Shown here in pieces: positions 6,964 through 15,443 of a DNA stretch of 15,623 nt. The stretch covers positions 1 through 15,623 of the forward strand of contig JAFWRV010000045.1 of the NCBI GenBank assembly GCA_017519685.1, read 5' to 3'. This DNA comes from Clostridia bacterium (GTDB lineage: Bacteria > Bacillota > Clostridia > Oscillospirales > Acutalibacteraceae). A model generated the notes under the pieces. That model was given only the letters and a program-made list of their open reading frames with translations. It ran no database searches and had not been told where the DNA came from. Position 1 is the stretch's first letter. Each line of letters begins with the position of its first letter. Position numbers and translations under genes: made by a program.

Positions 6964-9900
6964 ATGAAAAAGGCAAATCGCATTTTATCCCTTGTCCTTG
7001 CCGCAGTCATGATATTTGCGGTTGCTTGTCCGACATCTTTTGCGTACAACAACCTAAATATTTATGAAACTGCCGAAGAAAACCCCCTGGCTTTCATGAA
7101 CGCAGTAGGCAAGCTCGAATTCGACGTGAACCAGGGCTCAGGTTATCTTCTTGACCTGCTTGACGGTCTGCTTCACGGCGTAAACCTTGTTATGGAAAAC
7201 GAAAAGGTTCTTGATGAATGGTACGGTACCGCGGAAATCACCGTTCGCTTCAGAAATATCGACGAAGCGCTCTGGACTCTTTACAATGCGGTTCACGGTA
7301 TTGCCGATAAGAATGAAACATGTATCAAGAATATCCTCACATTTAAACTTTTCGGCGGAATTAACCTCACCGGTCTTATTGATAACATTGCCGGCGCGCT
7401 TGATCTCGGCGATCTGGAAAATCTTACAATTACAGCTTTAGGCGATCAGAACAGCGCGTCGAGAACATGCCGTAATGTTCCTTACAACGCCAGCCAGTCA
7501 GGCAAAAACGACCTGGACGTTCTGAAAATGCTTACTCAGTTTTTGTCCGACAACAGAGACACGCTTGGTAAAGTTTTCGACAGCTCCATCTCGTTCGGTA
7601 TTCTCAACAGCGCAATTAAAGGTATTGACGGCGCCGGTCCGTTCCTTGAGAACTTCCCGGGCGCAATCAAGAATCTTCTCTATTCTAAACTTCTTGACTC
7701 GACCGTTGAGGAAGCTCCTTCCGGCTGGACTGTTGACACAGGCGTTCAGCAGCTTGTTAACTGGGCTCTTGTTACCGGCACCGGAACAGAAGCTTCAGAC
7801 GGCGGCAAATCAATCCTCGGCGAAGGCTTTGAGGCGTTCCTTCCCGCAATCGGTAACTATCCCGGCGGAGCGGATCTCAGAAGTCAGAATTTCTATCATC
7901 TTGTAAATAACGCCATCAACGCTCTTCTGAGCGGAATGGTTTCCGATCTTCTCAAGGATCTCCTTGTTGACGCTCTCGGAATCGATAAGGAAGCCAACGG
8001 CGGTCTGGGCAATACGGAAATAATGGCGGATCCCATTTTTGCCGCTGTTACCGGCGCTATTGAATCTCTCTGCGTTGCAAACGGCGCTCCCGAAATCATT
8101 TATTCCGAAAACGCGCAGAATTATCCCATCCCCAAGATGAACGAGCTTCTTGACTGGTTCTTTGACGGCGGCGGACTTGCTACTTTCGTATCGATTACTT
8201 ATGAAGGAATCAGCATTACAGATAACTTCATGGCTCTTCTTCAGGACGTTATCCGTATTCTTCCCGGTCTCTTCCCGCTCTTCGGTCTTGAAGTTCCCAA
8301 GGGACTTACTTACACAACAGAAGAAATGACGGAGAAGGATTTCGGCGAAAACGGCGAACCTCTTTACACCACATTTGAAGGTGATGTAATTTATAAGCCC
8401 GATCCGGATAATTATCCCGATGATTACGCTTACGTGAGCAATGATGCTCCCGTTAACACAACCGATCCTTCCGGAGCAAATTATCATGACCCGAGATTCA
8501 TCAATGACAAATTTGTTCTGAGCGACGCGCAGATTTACGGCGCTCTTCTCAAGATTCTCCTCAATACATTTATTGACGGTTGTTACTTCCCCGCATGGGC
8601 GGACGATATCGCGTCTGTCGGCGCTTACGCGCTCGGCTCACTTGCCGCGAACTATCTTCCCGAGAACAACTATCTTGACAGACTTGACAGATATCACTAT
8701 GTTGACCAGCTCGGCGGTTCCTACACACCTAAGGGTACCGGCGCGTCAGTCACATCGCTTCCCTATACCGAAACCTTTGCGGTTCACGGCAAGACTGTTA
8801 CCGTTCCCAGAGCTGCAATGGATATCGGCTTCTCACTTCTTTCCTACCTTCTCAACGGTTGGAATGATTTCCAGTCATCACTCGGCTTCATTACCGAGAC
8901 CGATACCAACTGGGAAACTTACCTGTTTGAGTTCCTTATCTGGGGCGCAGGTAAATATATGCCCGCTCTTGTAGGCAGATGGGATGCGGGTTCGCATCAG
9001 TTCGTTGCGGCGACAAGCGGCGCGACAGAAACCTTCCGTACCGTTGTTAACGGTTATGTACAGCAGTACTATAATCTCCGTAACAGTGCGCAGTATGCGC
9101 CGAGCGGAAACGCGGCAAGCCCTGTCAATAATATCCCCGCTGCTCAGATGAGAGATATTGTTTACGGACTTATAGATGACGTACTCTTTGATCTTATTCC
9201 TATTAACTGGCTTCCCGAATGGGTTGCGCAGGGCGGTTCAAGCGGACTTATCAACGACTGGCTGTTTGACAGCGTTGTTAACTTCGATCTTCAGAAGCTT
9301 ATCTCCATCTTAACCATCAATCCCAACGGCGAACTTGCCCAGAATTCAACAATCAAGGTTATTCTTAACCTTCTCGACCGTGTACTCGGTATTGTATTCG
9401 GCGGCAACGCTCTTCTTCCCAGCTGCTTCGGTTCCGGAAGCCCGAGAAGCGTACTTTCATCAACCACCTCCCTCAACACACTTGAGAGTCTTATAGGAAG
9501 CGGCGCCAACCTCAAGGCGTTCGGCGTATCTCTTCTCTATTACCTTAATATCTATGTTGAACTGCTTGGTAAGACCATATTCCCGCTCTTAGTCAGAGAG
9601 ACGGTTAAGGACGCGACCTATTATCCCAGCGCAAACGCGCAGAGCACCGTCAACTATCTCAACGGACATCAGATTACCTTCAGCGAACTTAAGGATTATG
9701 TTGACGCAAACTCCGGCGATATGAACGCGACCGCGTGGTCAGGTCCCGTTTATTACGATGACCAGTACACCGCGAAGGACGTTGCCGAAGCAATCGGCGA
9801 CACCTCGTTCACTGCCGAAGGCAGATACGCGCTTGACGCAAACGGTCACGATACATGGAGAGTTGACTTCCCGCTTTATTACGCAAACAGCATTAACTGC

Positions 9901-12162
9901 AGAAAAGCTGCCGAATATATTCCCGACAGTTATCCTGCATCACAGCGTGTCGGAACAAGCCGTGTAAATCAGCTTTATGTAAGTATCGATTACAGAACCG
10001 GTACCGCCGATGAAACCGAGCATAAGATTTATGACGCCGGCGGCACAACGGTTGTTGACAGATATTATACCTACTCAAACATCAGCAGAGCGCTTCCCGA
10101 CACCGGAGCAAACGGTTACAGAACCGGCTCCTACGGTGAGGTTCAGTTTGCAAACTCCGCCAGGGATTTCAGATCTTTCGGCAGAGAAGACTACCGCACT
10201 AACGGTGTTTACAATTACAACAGATTTGATAACGCAGTAGATGACGCAAGCGAATTCCTTACCGAATTCCAGACCTACGCAGAGAGCACTCTTCCCGGTG
10301 CATACGGCGACTGGCTTATGTACTTCGTCAAGATGCAGCTCAAGAGACTTAATATTTATGACGCAAATGACGACGGCGTAATTGACGACAACGACGAAGC
10401 GCCCGGCGTTCCCTCCAGCGATTATCCGTTCTACAAGAGCTCCGGCAGCACCGGTGAGTATATTCTTACCGAAGGTACGCCCAAGACATGGTCAACGAAG
10501 ACATGGAACTTCAAAGATCCCAGAGCCACGCTTGTTGTTCAGGACGCAATTGCCTACGCAAACGCAACTGAAGAAGACGGCACCTCACATGATGTCGTAC
10601 TCGGTGCAGGCGATACCGAATGCGTTGTCCGTCTTGCCCTTGGCAATATCAGCTTTGATATCAATGCGGAGAATCCGTGGGCAAGTCTCAGCTCCAACAA
10701 CCTCACTGCAATTTCAAATACATGTAACAATCTCGGTCTTACATTCAATGCAGATACTCACGAGATTACCAGAAAAGCATTTGACTGTATCGGCGCATCA
10801 TTCGGTTATGCCAACGCAAGTTACTTTGACGGCACAACCACAGGAACCATTTCGCTTACTCCCGCAGGATCATTCGTCCTCGGCGGAAAAGACGCTGATG
10901 CAACAAGAAATGATATTCAGGAAGCTTTCGTAAGCTTTGCGAAGAATGCTGAGAATTACAACAAACTTCTCAACAATCACTATGATAACATTTCCTGGAG
11001 AGCATCAACCTGTGAATCGACAATAACAACCTCTCCCAATACCAATACTCTCCAGTTCATGCTTGCCCTTACATCAAACGCTTATGACTCCGGTCAGGGC
11101 AGAAACAAGACTATTAATAACTTCGGTGAAACAGTTACCGCTTACACAAGAACAACTTACAATGAGTTCCAGAAAGCTTATGAATACGCCAACCAGCTTA
11201 TTACCAGTATCGGTAATGGTGAGCCTCAGGCACAGTCGCTTGTTTCAAAGGCAACAACCAGACTTATCGAAGCTTACAAGAAACTTGTTGAGTTCGAAGG
11301 CAAAGCAGACTGGACAGAGTTTGACTACTATGTAGAGCAGGCAAGACAGATTCTTGAAGGACCTCTTTGCGATCCCGCAAACATCGCTCTTGACCTCGGC
11401 TACACTCAGGAATCCGTAACAAGACTCCAGAACGCTTATGATTTCGCTGTTAACTTCAAAGCGGATAACTATGAGACATTTGACTCTGATAACAATCCCG
11501 ATGTTGATCAGCAGACAAATATCCTTATCGGTGTTATAGCGTCTCTTGCCTTCCCGGTAGGACTTAATCCTTCGGCAATTATCAGTGAAGATTATGTTGA
11601 AGAGGGCGGCGGAACACACATCGTTCCCGATTCAAGCTACACTGTAATGATTAACCCGACCACTCCCGACTCAAGACAGTTTATGATTATAGCCGGTCTG
11701 ACTGAGGGCGAAGGATTCACAAACAAATACACCAACGGCTCAAACGAAGAAGCCAACATCTTCAACGCAACCGGTTTCAACGCCGAGGCCAGTGAAAACG
11801 ACTTTGTCGCTCATCCTTCAAACTACGGTAACGGCACAGGCTCTTACATAGTCGGTTCAGTAAACTACACCGAAATCTTCAGATATTATGCAGTTCTCTT
11901 CGGAGATATCAACGGCGACGCCCGTATCGACGGTACAGATAAGACCATCGTTAACGTATTCGTTGTTCAGAATACTGTTGAAGAGCAGCAGAAATATCAT
12001 CAGGTAGCGGCTGACGTTAACTTCGACGGTGAAGTTGATACCCTTGATATTCAGGTTATCGACGGATACTACAAGCATAAGGAAGGCGCGACAATCAACC
12101 AGAACGCCACTCCCAATGAGTCGTGGTTCAACGCGACAGCAACACCCTCCGATCAGGGTTAA
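6964..12162 (+). CDS. Giant secreted protein with C-terminal type I dockerin, function unknown
   Basis: ATG 6964 is chosen because GGAGGTG lies 6 nt upstream. The in-frame GTG at 6955 sits inside that site. The 1,732-residue product has a clear signal peptide (cleavage expected after SFA27). Residues ~30-970 are Leu-rich and helical, with recurring 'LLxxLL' blocks (for example SDLLKDLLVDALG and LLDRVLGIVFGG) but no long membrane segment. A Tyr/Asp-rich mixed region follows, with a lone EF-hand-like loop (DANDDGVIDDNDE at 1133-1145). A helical region at ~1400-1500 recalls FIVAR-type modules. Two dockerin calcium loops come last (from D1648, GDINGDARIDGTD; and D1684, DVNFDGEVDTLD), plus a short Asn/Thr tail. 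Dockerins bind cohesins, so attachment to a cohesin-bearing scaffold is predicted. I recognise no catalytic domain. Leu codons are mostly CTT/CTC and Asn codons AAC, and AGG/ATA are rare, consistent with high expression. Confidence 0.9.
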   Translation: MKKANRILSLVLAAVMIFAVACPTSFAYNNLNIYETAEENPLAFMNAVGKLEFDVNQGSGYLLDLLDGLLHGVNLVMENEKVLDEWYGTAEITVRFRNIDEALWTLYNAVHGIADKNETCIKNILTFKLFGGINLTGLIDNIAGALDLGDLENLTITALGDQNSASRTCRNVPYNASQSGKNDLDVLKMLTQFLSDNRDTLGKVFDSSISFGILNSAIKGIDGAGPFLENFPGAIKNLLYSKLLDSTVEEAPSGWTVDTGVQQLVNWALVTGTGTEASDGGKSILGEGFEAFLPAIGNYPGGADLRSQNFYHLVNNAINALLSGMVSDLLKDLLVDALGIDKEANGGLGNTEIMADPIFAAVTGAIESLCVANGAPEIIYSENAQNYPIPKMNELLDWFFDGGGLATFVSITYEGISITDNFMALLQDVIRILPGLFPLFGLEVPKGLTYTTEEMTEKDFGENGEPLYTTFEGDVIYKPDPDNYPDDYAYVSNDAPVNTTDPSGANYHDPRFINDKFVLSDAQIYGALLKILLNTFIDGCYFPAWADDIASVGAYALGSLAANYLPENNYLDRLDRYHYVDQLGGSYTPKGTGASVTSLPYTETFAVHGKTVTVPRAAMDIGFSLLSYLLNGWNDFQSSLGFITETDTNWETYLFEFLIWGAGKYMPALVGRWDAGSHQFVAATSGATETFRTVVNGYVQQYYNLRNSAQYAPSGNAASPVNNIPAAQMRDIVYGLIDDVLFDLIPINWLPEWVAQGGSSGLINDWLFDSVVNFDLQKLISILTINPNGELAQNSTIKVILNLLDRVLGIVFGGNALLPSCFGSGSPRSVLSSTTSLNTLESLIGSGANLKAFGVSLLYYLNIYVELLGKTIFPLLVRETVKDATYYPSANAQSTVNYLNGHQITFSELKDYVDANSGDMNATAWSGPVYYDDQYTAKDVAEAIGDTSFTAEGRYALDANGHDTWRVDFPLYYANSINCRKAAEYIPDSYPASQRVGTSRVNQLYVSIDYRTGTADETEHKIYDAGGTTVVDRYYTYSNISRALPDTGANGYRTGSYGEVQFANSARDFRSFGREDYRTNGVYNYNRFDNAVDDASEFLTEFQTYAESTLPGAYGDWLMYFVKMQLKRLNIYDANDDGVIDDNDEAPGVPSSDYPFYKSSGSTGEYILTEGTPKTWSTKTWNFKDPRATLVVQDAIAYANATEEDGTSHDVVLGAGDTECVVRLALGNISFDINAENPWASLSSNNLTAISNTCNNLGLTFNADTHEITRKAFDCIGASFGYANASYFDGTTTGTISLTPAGSFVLGGKDADATRNDIQEAFVSFAKNAENYNKLLNNHYDNISWRASTCESTITTSPNTNTLQFMLALTSNAYDSGQGRNKTINNFGETVTAYTRTTYNEFQKAYEYANQLITSIGNGEPQAQSLVSKATTRLIEAYKKLVEFEGKADWTEFDYYVEQARQILEGPLCDPANIALDLGYTQESVTRLQNAYDFAVNFKADNYETFDSDNNPDVDQQTNILIGVIASLAFPVGLNPSAIISEDYVEEGGGTHIVPDSSYTVMINPTTPDSRQFMIIAGLTEGEGFTNKYTNGSNEEANIFNATGFNAEASENDFVAHPSNYGNGTGSYIVGSVNYTEIFRYYAVLFGDINGDARIDGTDKTIVNVFVVQNTVEEQQKYHQVAADVNFDGEVDTLDIQVIDGYYKHKEGATINQNATPNESWFNATATPSDQG

Positions 12163-12197
12163 GCTCAGATTAAACAATAAAACCGGATAAAACCGCA

Positions 12198-12230
12198 GGG
12201 GGCTGCCTCAAAAAGGCAGCCCCCCATTTT
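12198..12230 (+). terminator. Intrinsic terminator of the giant dockerin gene
   Basis: A perfect 11-bp stem (GGGGGCTGCCT at 12198-12208, complement at 12214-12224) with a 5-nt CAAAA loop is followed by CA and TTTT. It lies 36 nt after the stop codon. It isolates the dockerin gene from the pyr unit. Confidence 0.9.
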
Positions 12231-12324
12231 AAGCTTTACGGTTGATGTATAAAATAAACAAAAATTCAGGATTTATTCTTTCATAAATTTACTCCGGTTT
12301 TTTGAAAATACGGTGTAAAATCGG

Positions 12325-12353
12325 TTGACAAAATCACTTACTGTTGGTATAAT
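12325..12353 (+). promoter_or_regulatory. pyrC: Consensus sigma-A promoter of the pyrC-carB unit
   Basis: TTGACA (12325-12330), a 17-nt spacer and TATAAT (12348-12353) match the sigma-A consensus exactly. The start site should be near 12360, so the transcript begins just before the attenuator. The 12231-12324 stretch upstream is AT-rich and shows no gene. Confidence 0.9.
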
Positions 12354-12364
12354 CTTCTTAATAA

Positions 12365-12468
12365 AAATCTTTAATTCGATACAGAGATATCGGCAAGATT
12401 TATCATATAACAGGCAAGTATGCCTTGTTTTCTATTATAATCTTGCCGCGAGGCAGGATTTTTCTTTT
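12365..12468 (+). promoter_or_regulatory. pyrC: PyrR-like transcription attenuator in the pyrC leader
   Basis: Three mutually exclusive RNA structures are visible. The anti-antiterminator has a lower stem AAATCTT/AAGATTT (12365-12371 with 12395-12401) and an upper stem CGATA/TATCG (12377-12381 with 12388-12392), with a CAGAGA hexaloop and an asymmetric internal loop (TAATT versus GC). The antiterminator pairs CGGCAAGATT (12391-12400) with AATCTTGCCG (12439-12448) around a small AGGCA/TGCCT hairpin. The terminator pairs AATCTTGCC (12439-12447) with GGCAGGATT (12452-12460, one G-T wobble) around a GCGA tetraloop, followed by TTTCTTTT. The layout and the AGAGA-containing loop match known PyrR binding loops, where UMP-bound PyrR favours termination. 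The upper-stem sequence differs from the canonical one, so PyrR as the ligand is inferred. Confidence 0.8.
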
Positions 12469-12485
12469 ACAGGGAGGTTACCGAT

Positions 12486-13703
12486 ATGCCGGCAGTATGT
12501 GCGCAGATAGTCAAAAATGAAGCATTCAAGCAGGTAGAGTCAGCTTTTTCAAAAGCGCTCGGTAAGGGTGACTTATTCTCTGCATTTAACAATGACAAAT
12601 ATTTTATCTTTCCCGGCTTCTGTGACGTGCATGTGCATTTCCGTGAGCCGGGATTTTTTTATAAAGAAACGATAAAGACCGGTTCTCTCGCGGCGGCGCA
12701 CGGCGGCTTTACCTCAGTCTGCGCGATGCCTAATCTCAACCCCGTTCCGGACTGCCGTGAAAATCTGATGCTCGAAAGATCGATTATAGATATTGACGCC
12801 GCGATTCATGTCTTTCCCTACGGCGCCGTCACAACAGGCGAGCTCGGCGAGGAGCTTTCCGATATGGAAGCGATGGCGGGAAAGGTAATCGCTTTTTCCG
12901 ATGACGGCAAAGGCATCCAGGACCCGGGCCTGATGCGTGAGGCGATGCAAAGGGCAAAGGCGCTGAACAAAATCATAGCCGCTCACTGTGAAGACAACAG
13001 TCTGCTTGAAGGCGGATATATTCATAAAGGCAGTTATGCCGCAGCGCACGGTCATAAGGGAATCTGCAGCGAAAGCGAATGGAGACCGATTGAGAGAGAT
13101 CTTAAGCTTGCCGATGAAACCGGCTGCGCCTATCATGTCTGCCACATAAGCTGCAAGGAGAGTCTGGACCTCATAAGGGACGCGAAAAAATCCGGAGTCA
13201 ATGTCACTTGTGAAACCGCTCCTCATTATCTTATCCTTGACGAGAACGATTTGCAGGAGGACGGAAGATTCAAGATGAATCCTCCGTTAAGAAGCCCGGA
13301 GGATAAGGCGGCTCTAACGGAAGGCATTCTCGATGGCTCAATTGATATGATAGCGACCGATCATGCTCCGCATTCCGCCGAGGAAAAATCCAAAGGTCTC
13401 GTCGGCAGCGCTTTCGGAATAGTCGGGCTTGAAACCGCTTTTCCGCTGATGTACACGAAATTTGTCAGGTCAGGTATGATGTCAATAGAAAAACTGCTTG
13501 AGCTGATGTGCCTGAATCCGGTCAAAAGGTTCAGAATTCCCGCCGAAAGAAGTTTCACGGTCTGGGATCTTGACAGCGAGATTACCGTCAATCCCGATGA
13601 GTTTCTTTCAAAAGGCAGGGCGACACCGTTCGCCGGAATGAAACTTTTCGGCAGATGCAAGGCAACCGTCTGCAACGGCAAAACAGCGTATATTGATGAT
13701 TAA
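12486..13703 (+). CDS. pyrC: Dihydroorotase (UMP biosynthesis)
   Basis: The 405-residue product catalyses the reversible cyclisation of carbamoyl-aspartate to dihydroorotate in the cytoplasm. Class I dihydroorotase signatures are visible: DVHVHFREPG with zinc ligands H49 and H51, an AFSDDGKGI stretch, AHCEDN (H167), CHIS (H220), and the catalytic ATDHAPH (D292). The N-terminus before the HVH motif (~46 residues, ending IFPGFC) carries no obvious copy of the usual 'ikna.i.dg' strand motif, so the N-terminal sandwich appears divergent. The start is fixed by GGAGG 8 nt upstream. Expression should be set by the attenuator immediately upstream. carB follows after 35 nt on the same strand, so the two genes are probably co-transcribed. 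Confidence 0.95.
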   Translation: MPAVCAQIVKNEAFKQVESAFSKALGKGDLFSAFNNDKYFIFPGFCDVHVHFREPGFFYKETIKTGSLAAAHGGFTSVCAMPNLNPVPDCRENLMLERSIIDIDAAIHVFPYGAVTTGELGEELSDMEAMAGKVIAFSDDGKGIQDPGLMREAMQRAKALNKIIAAHCEDNSLLEGGYIHKGSYAAAHGHKGICSESEWRPIERDLKLADETGCAYHVCHISCKESLDLIRDAKKSGVNVTCETAPHYLILDENDLQEDGRFKMNPPLRSPEDKAALTEGILDGSIDMIATDHAPHSAEEKSKGLVGSAFGIVGLETAFPLMYTKFVRSGMMSIEKLLELMCLNPVKRFRIPAERSFTVWDLDSEITVNPDEFLSKGRATPFAGMKLFGRCKATVCNGKTAYIDD

Positions 13704-13738
13704 TAATATATATTCTTTATAATATGTGAGGTAGAATT

Positions 13739-15418
13739 ATGGCAAAAAGAACAGATGTAAAAAAGGTACTTATCATCGGATCGGGCCCCATAGTCATAGG
13801 TCAGGCGGCTGAATTTGACTACGCAGGTACCCAGGCATGTCTCGCTCTCAAGGAGGAAGGTTACGAAGTAATACTCTGTAATTCCAATCCCGCGACAATT
13901 ATGACAGATACCCAGATAGCGGATAAGGTATATATGGAGCCGCTGACTCTTGAATATATCGCTAAAATCCTGCGCTATGAGAGACCTGACGCGATTATCC
14001 CCGGCATAGGCGGCCAGACGGGACTGAATCTTTGCGTTCAGCTCGAAAAGAAAGGTATTCTCAACGAGTGCCAGACCAAGCTTCTCGGAACTTCAAGCAA
14101 GAGCATTGAAATGGCGGAAGACAGAGAACTCTTCAAGGAAATGTGCCAGAGAATAGGCGAGCCGGTTATTCCCTCCGAAATAACCTATGATCTTGAGCAC
14201 GCCAAAAAAGCGGCTCTTGAAATCGGTTACCCCGTTGTGCTCAGACCCGCTTTCACCTTGGGCGGCACAGGCGGCGGCTTTGCCAACAACGAGGAAGAGC
14301 TTGTCGAAATCGGTCTCAACGCTTTCAAGCTTTCACCCGTTCATCAGGTTCTTATCGAGAAGAGCGTAAAGGGTTACAAGGAAATTGAATTTGAGGTTAT
14401 GCGTGACGGAAACGACAAGGCGATAACCATCTGCGGAATGGAAAACGTCGATCCCGTCGGAGTTCACACAGGCGACTCCATCGTTGTCGCGCCGATTCTT
14501 TCTCTTAACGACAAGGATCTTAAGATGCTCAACGACAGCGCACTTAAAATCATTCACGAGCTTAAAATCGAAGGCGGCTGCAATGTTCAGTTTGCCCTTA
14601 ATCCCTATTCAAGCGAGTATTTCCTTATTGAGGTTAACCCGCGCGTTTCCCGTTCATCCGCTCTGGCATCCAAGGCAAGCGGATATCCGATTGCAAGAGT
14701 TACCGCCAAAATCGCGATGGGCATGGCTCTTGAGGACATCCCCGTTGCCGGCGGTACCGCGGCAATCGAGCCGTCGCTTGACTATATAGTAGCGAAATTC
14801 CCGAGATTCCCGTTTGATAAATTCGCTTCCGCTCCCAACACCCTCGGCACTCAGATGAAGGCAACAGGCGAGGTTATGGGTATCGGCTCAAGTCTTGAGG
14901 AGTGTATGCTCAAGTCTGTCCGTTCACTTGAAACAGGAGTCTGCCATTTCCATCTCGCGAAGTTTGATTCATACACCGATGACGAGCTTTACGCTTATAT
15001 TTCCGAGTTCAAGGATGACCAGGTATTCGCAATTTTCGAGCTCATCCGCAGAGGCGCGTCTCTTGAAAAGCTTCATAAGATAACTATGATTACTCCTCTG
15101 TTCCTTGAAAGCTACAAGAAGATAGTCGATATGGAAAACAAGGTAAAGGAACAGGGACTGACCGATGAGATTCTCAGAGAAGCCAAGGTTATGGGCTTCG
15201 GCGATAAGTTCCTCGGAATCCTTACCGGCACTCCCGAAGTTGATATTTACAACAGAAGAAAGTCGCTCGGTATCGTTCCCGTTTTCCGTATGGTTGATAC
15301 TCTCCACACAGGCAAATATATCGCTTATCTTTATTCATCATATACCGGCAAAAACGAGAGCCGCCACACAGACAAGAAAAAGATTATCGTTCTCGGTGCC
15401 GACTCAGGAAGGCACTAG
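13739..15418 (+). CDS. carB: Carbamoyl-phosphate synthase large subunit, N-terminal half only (truncated)
   Basis: The product begins MAKRTDVKKVLIIGSGPIV and covers the carboxyphosphate half of CarB. ATP-grasp features include RPAFTLGGTGGGF, VQFALNP, and EVNPRVSRSSALASKASGYP, followed by the oligomerisation domain to about residue 545. Full-length CarB is about 1,060-1,070 residues, but this frame stops at 559. The second half should begin about where the text reads KKKIIVLG (expected to continue SGPIRIGQG), but here it runs ADSGRH and stops. The carbamoyl-phosphate ATP-grasp half and the allosteric domain are absent from the window, so this piece alone should not make carbamoyl phosphate. 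Split carB genes exist in some lineages, but the abrupt loss of similarity and the opposing gene downstream suggest a rearrangement or assembly break. The start has GAGGT 6 nt upstream. carA is not adjacent. Confidence 0.9.
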   Translation: MAKRTDVKKVLIIGSGPIVIGQAAEFDYAGTQACLALKEEGYEVILCNSNPATIMTDTQIADKVYMEPLTLEYIAKILRYERPDAIIPGIGGQTGLNLCVQLEKKGILNECQTKLLGTSSKSIEMAEDRELFKEMCQRIGEPVIPSEITYDLEHAKKAALEIGYPVVLRPAFTLGGTGGGFANNEEELVEIGLNAFKLSPVHQVLIEKSVKGYKEIEFEVMRDGNDKAITICGMENVDPVGVHTGDSIVVAPILSLNDKDLKMLNDSALKIIHELKIEGGCNVQFALNPYSSEYFLIEVNPRVSRSSALASKASGYPIARVTAKIAMGMALEDIPVAGGTAAIEPSLDYIVAKFPRFPFDKFASAPNTLGTQMKATGEVMGIGSSLEECMLKSVRSLETGVCHFHLAKFDSYTDDELYAYISEFKDDQVFAIFELIRRGASLEKLHKITMITPLFLESYKKIVDMENKVKEQGLTDEILREAKVMGFGDKFLGILTGTPEVDIYNRRKSLGIVPVFRMVDTLHTGKYIAYLYSSYTGKNESRHTDKKKIIVLGADSGRH

Positions 15419-15443
15419 AAAATTTGTGATACAATAAGACTTA

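Noticed and set aside
7810..8487. 225-codon minus-strand open frame inside the giant gene
   Set aside because: It is fully nested in the dockerin-protein gene with no promoter, ribosome site or family resemblance.
12325..12510. 61-codon open frame across the pyrC leader
   Set aside because: It begins at the promoter -35 and runs through the attenuator in a frame without a ribosome site. The RNA structures explain this region better.
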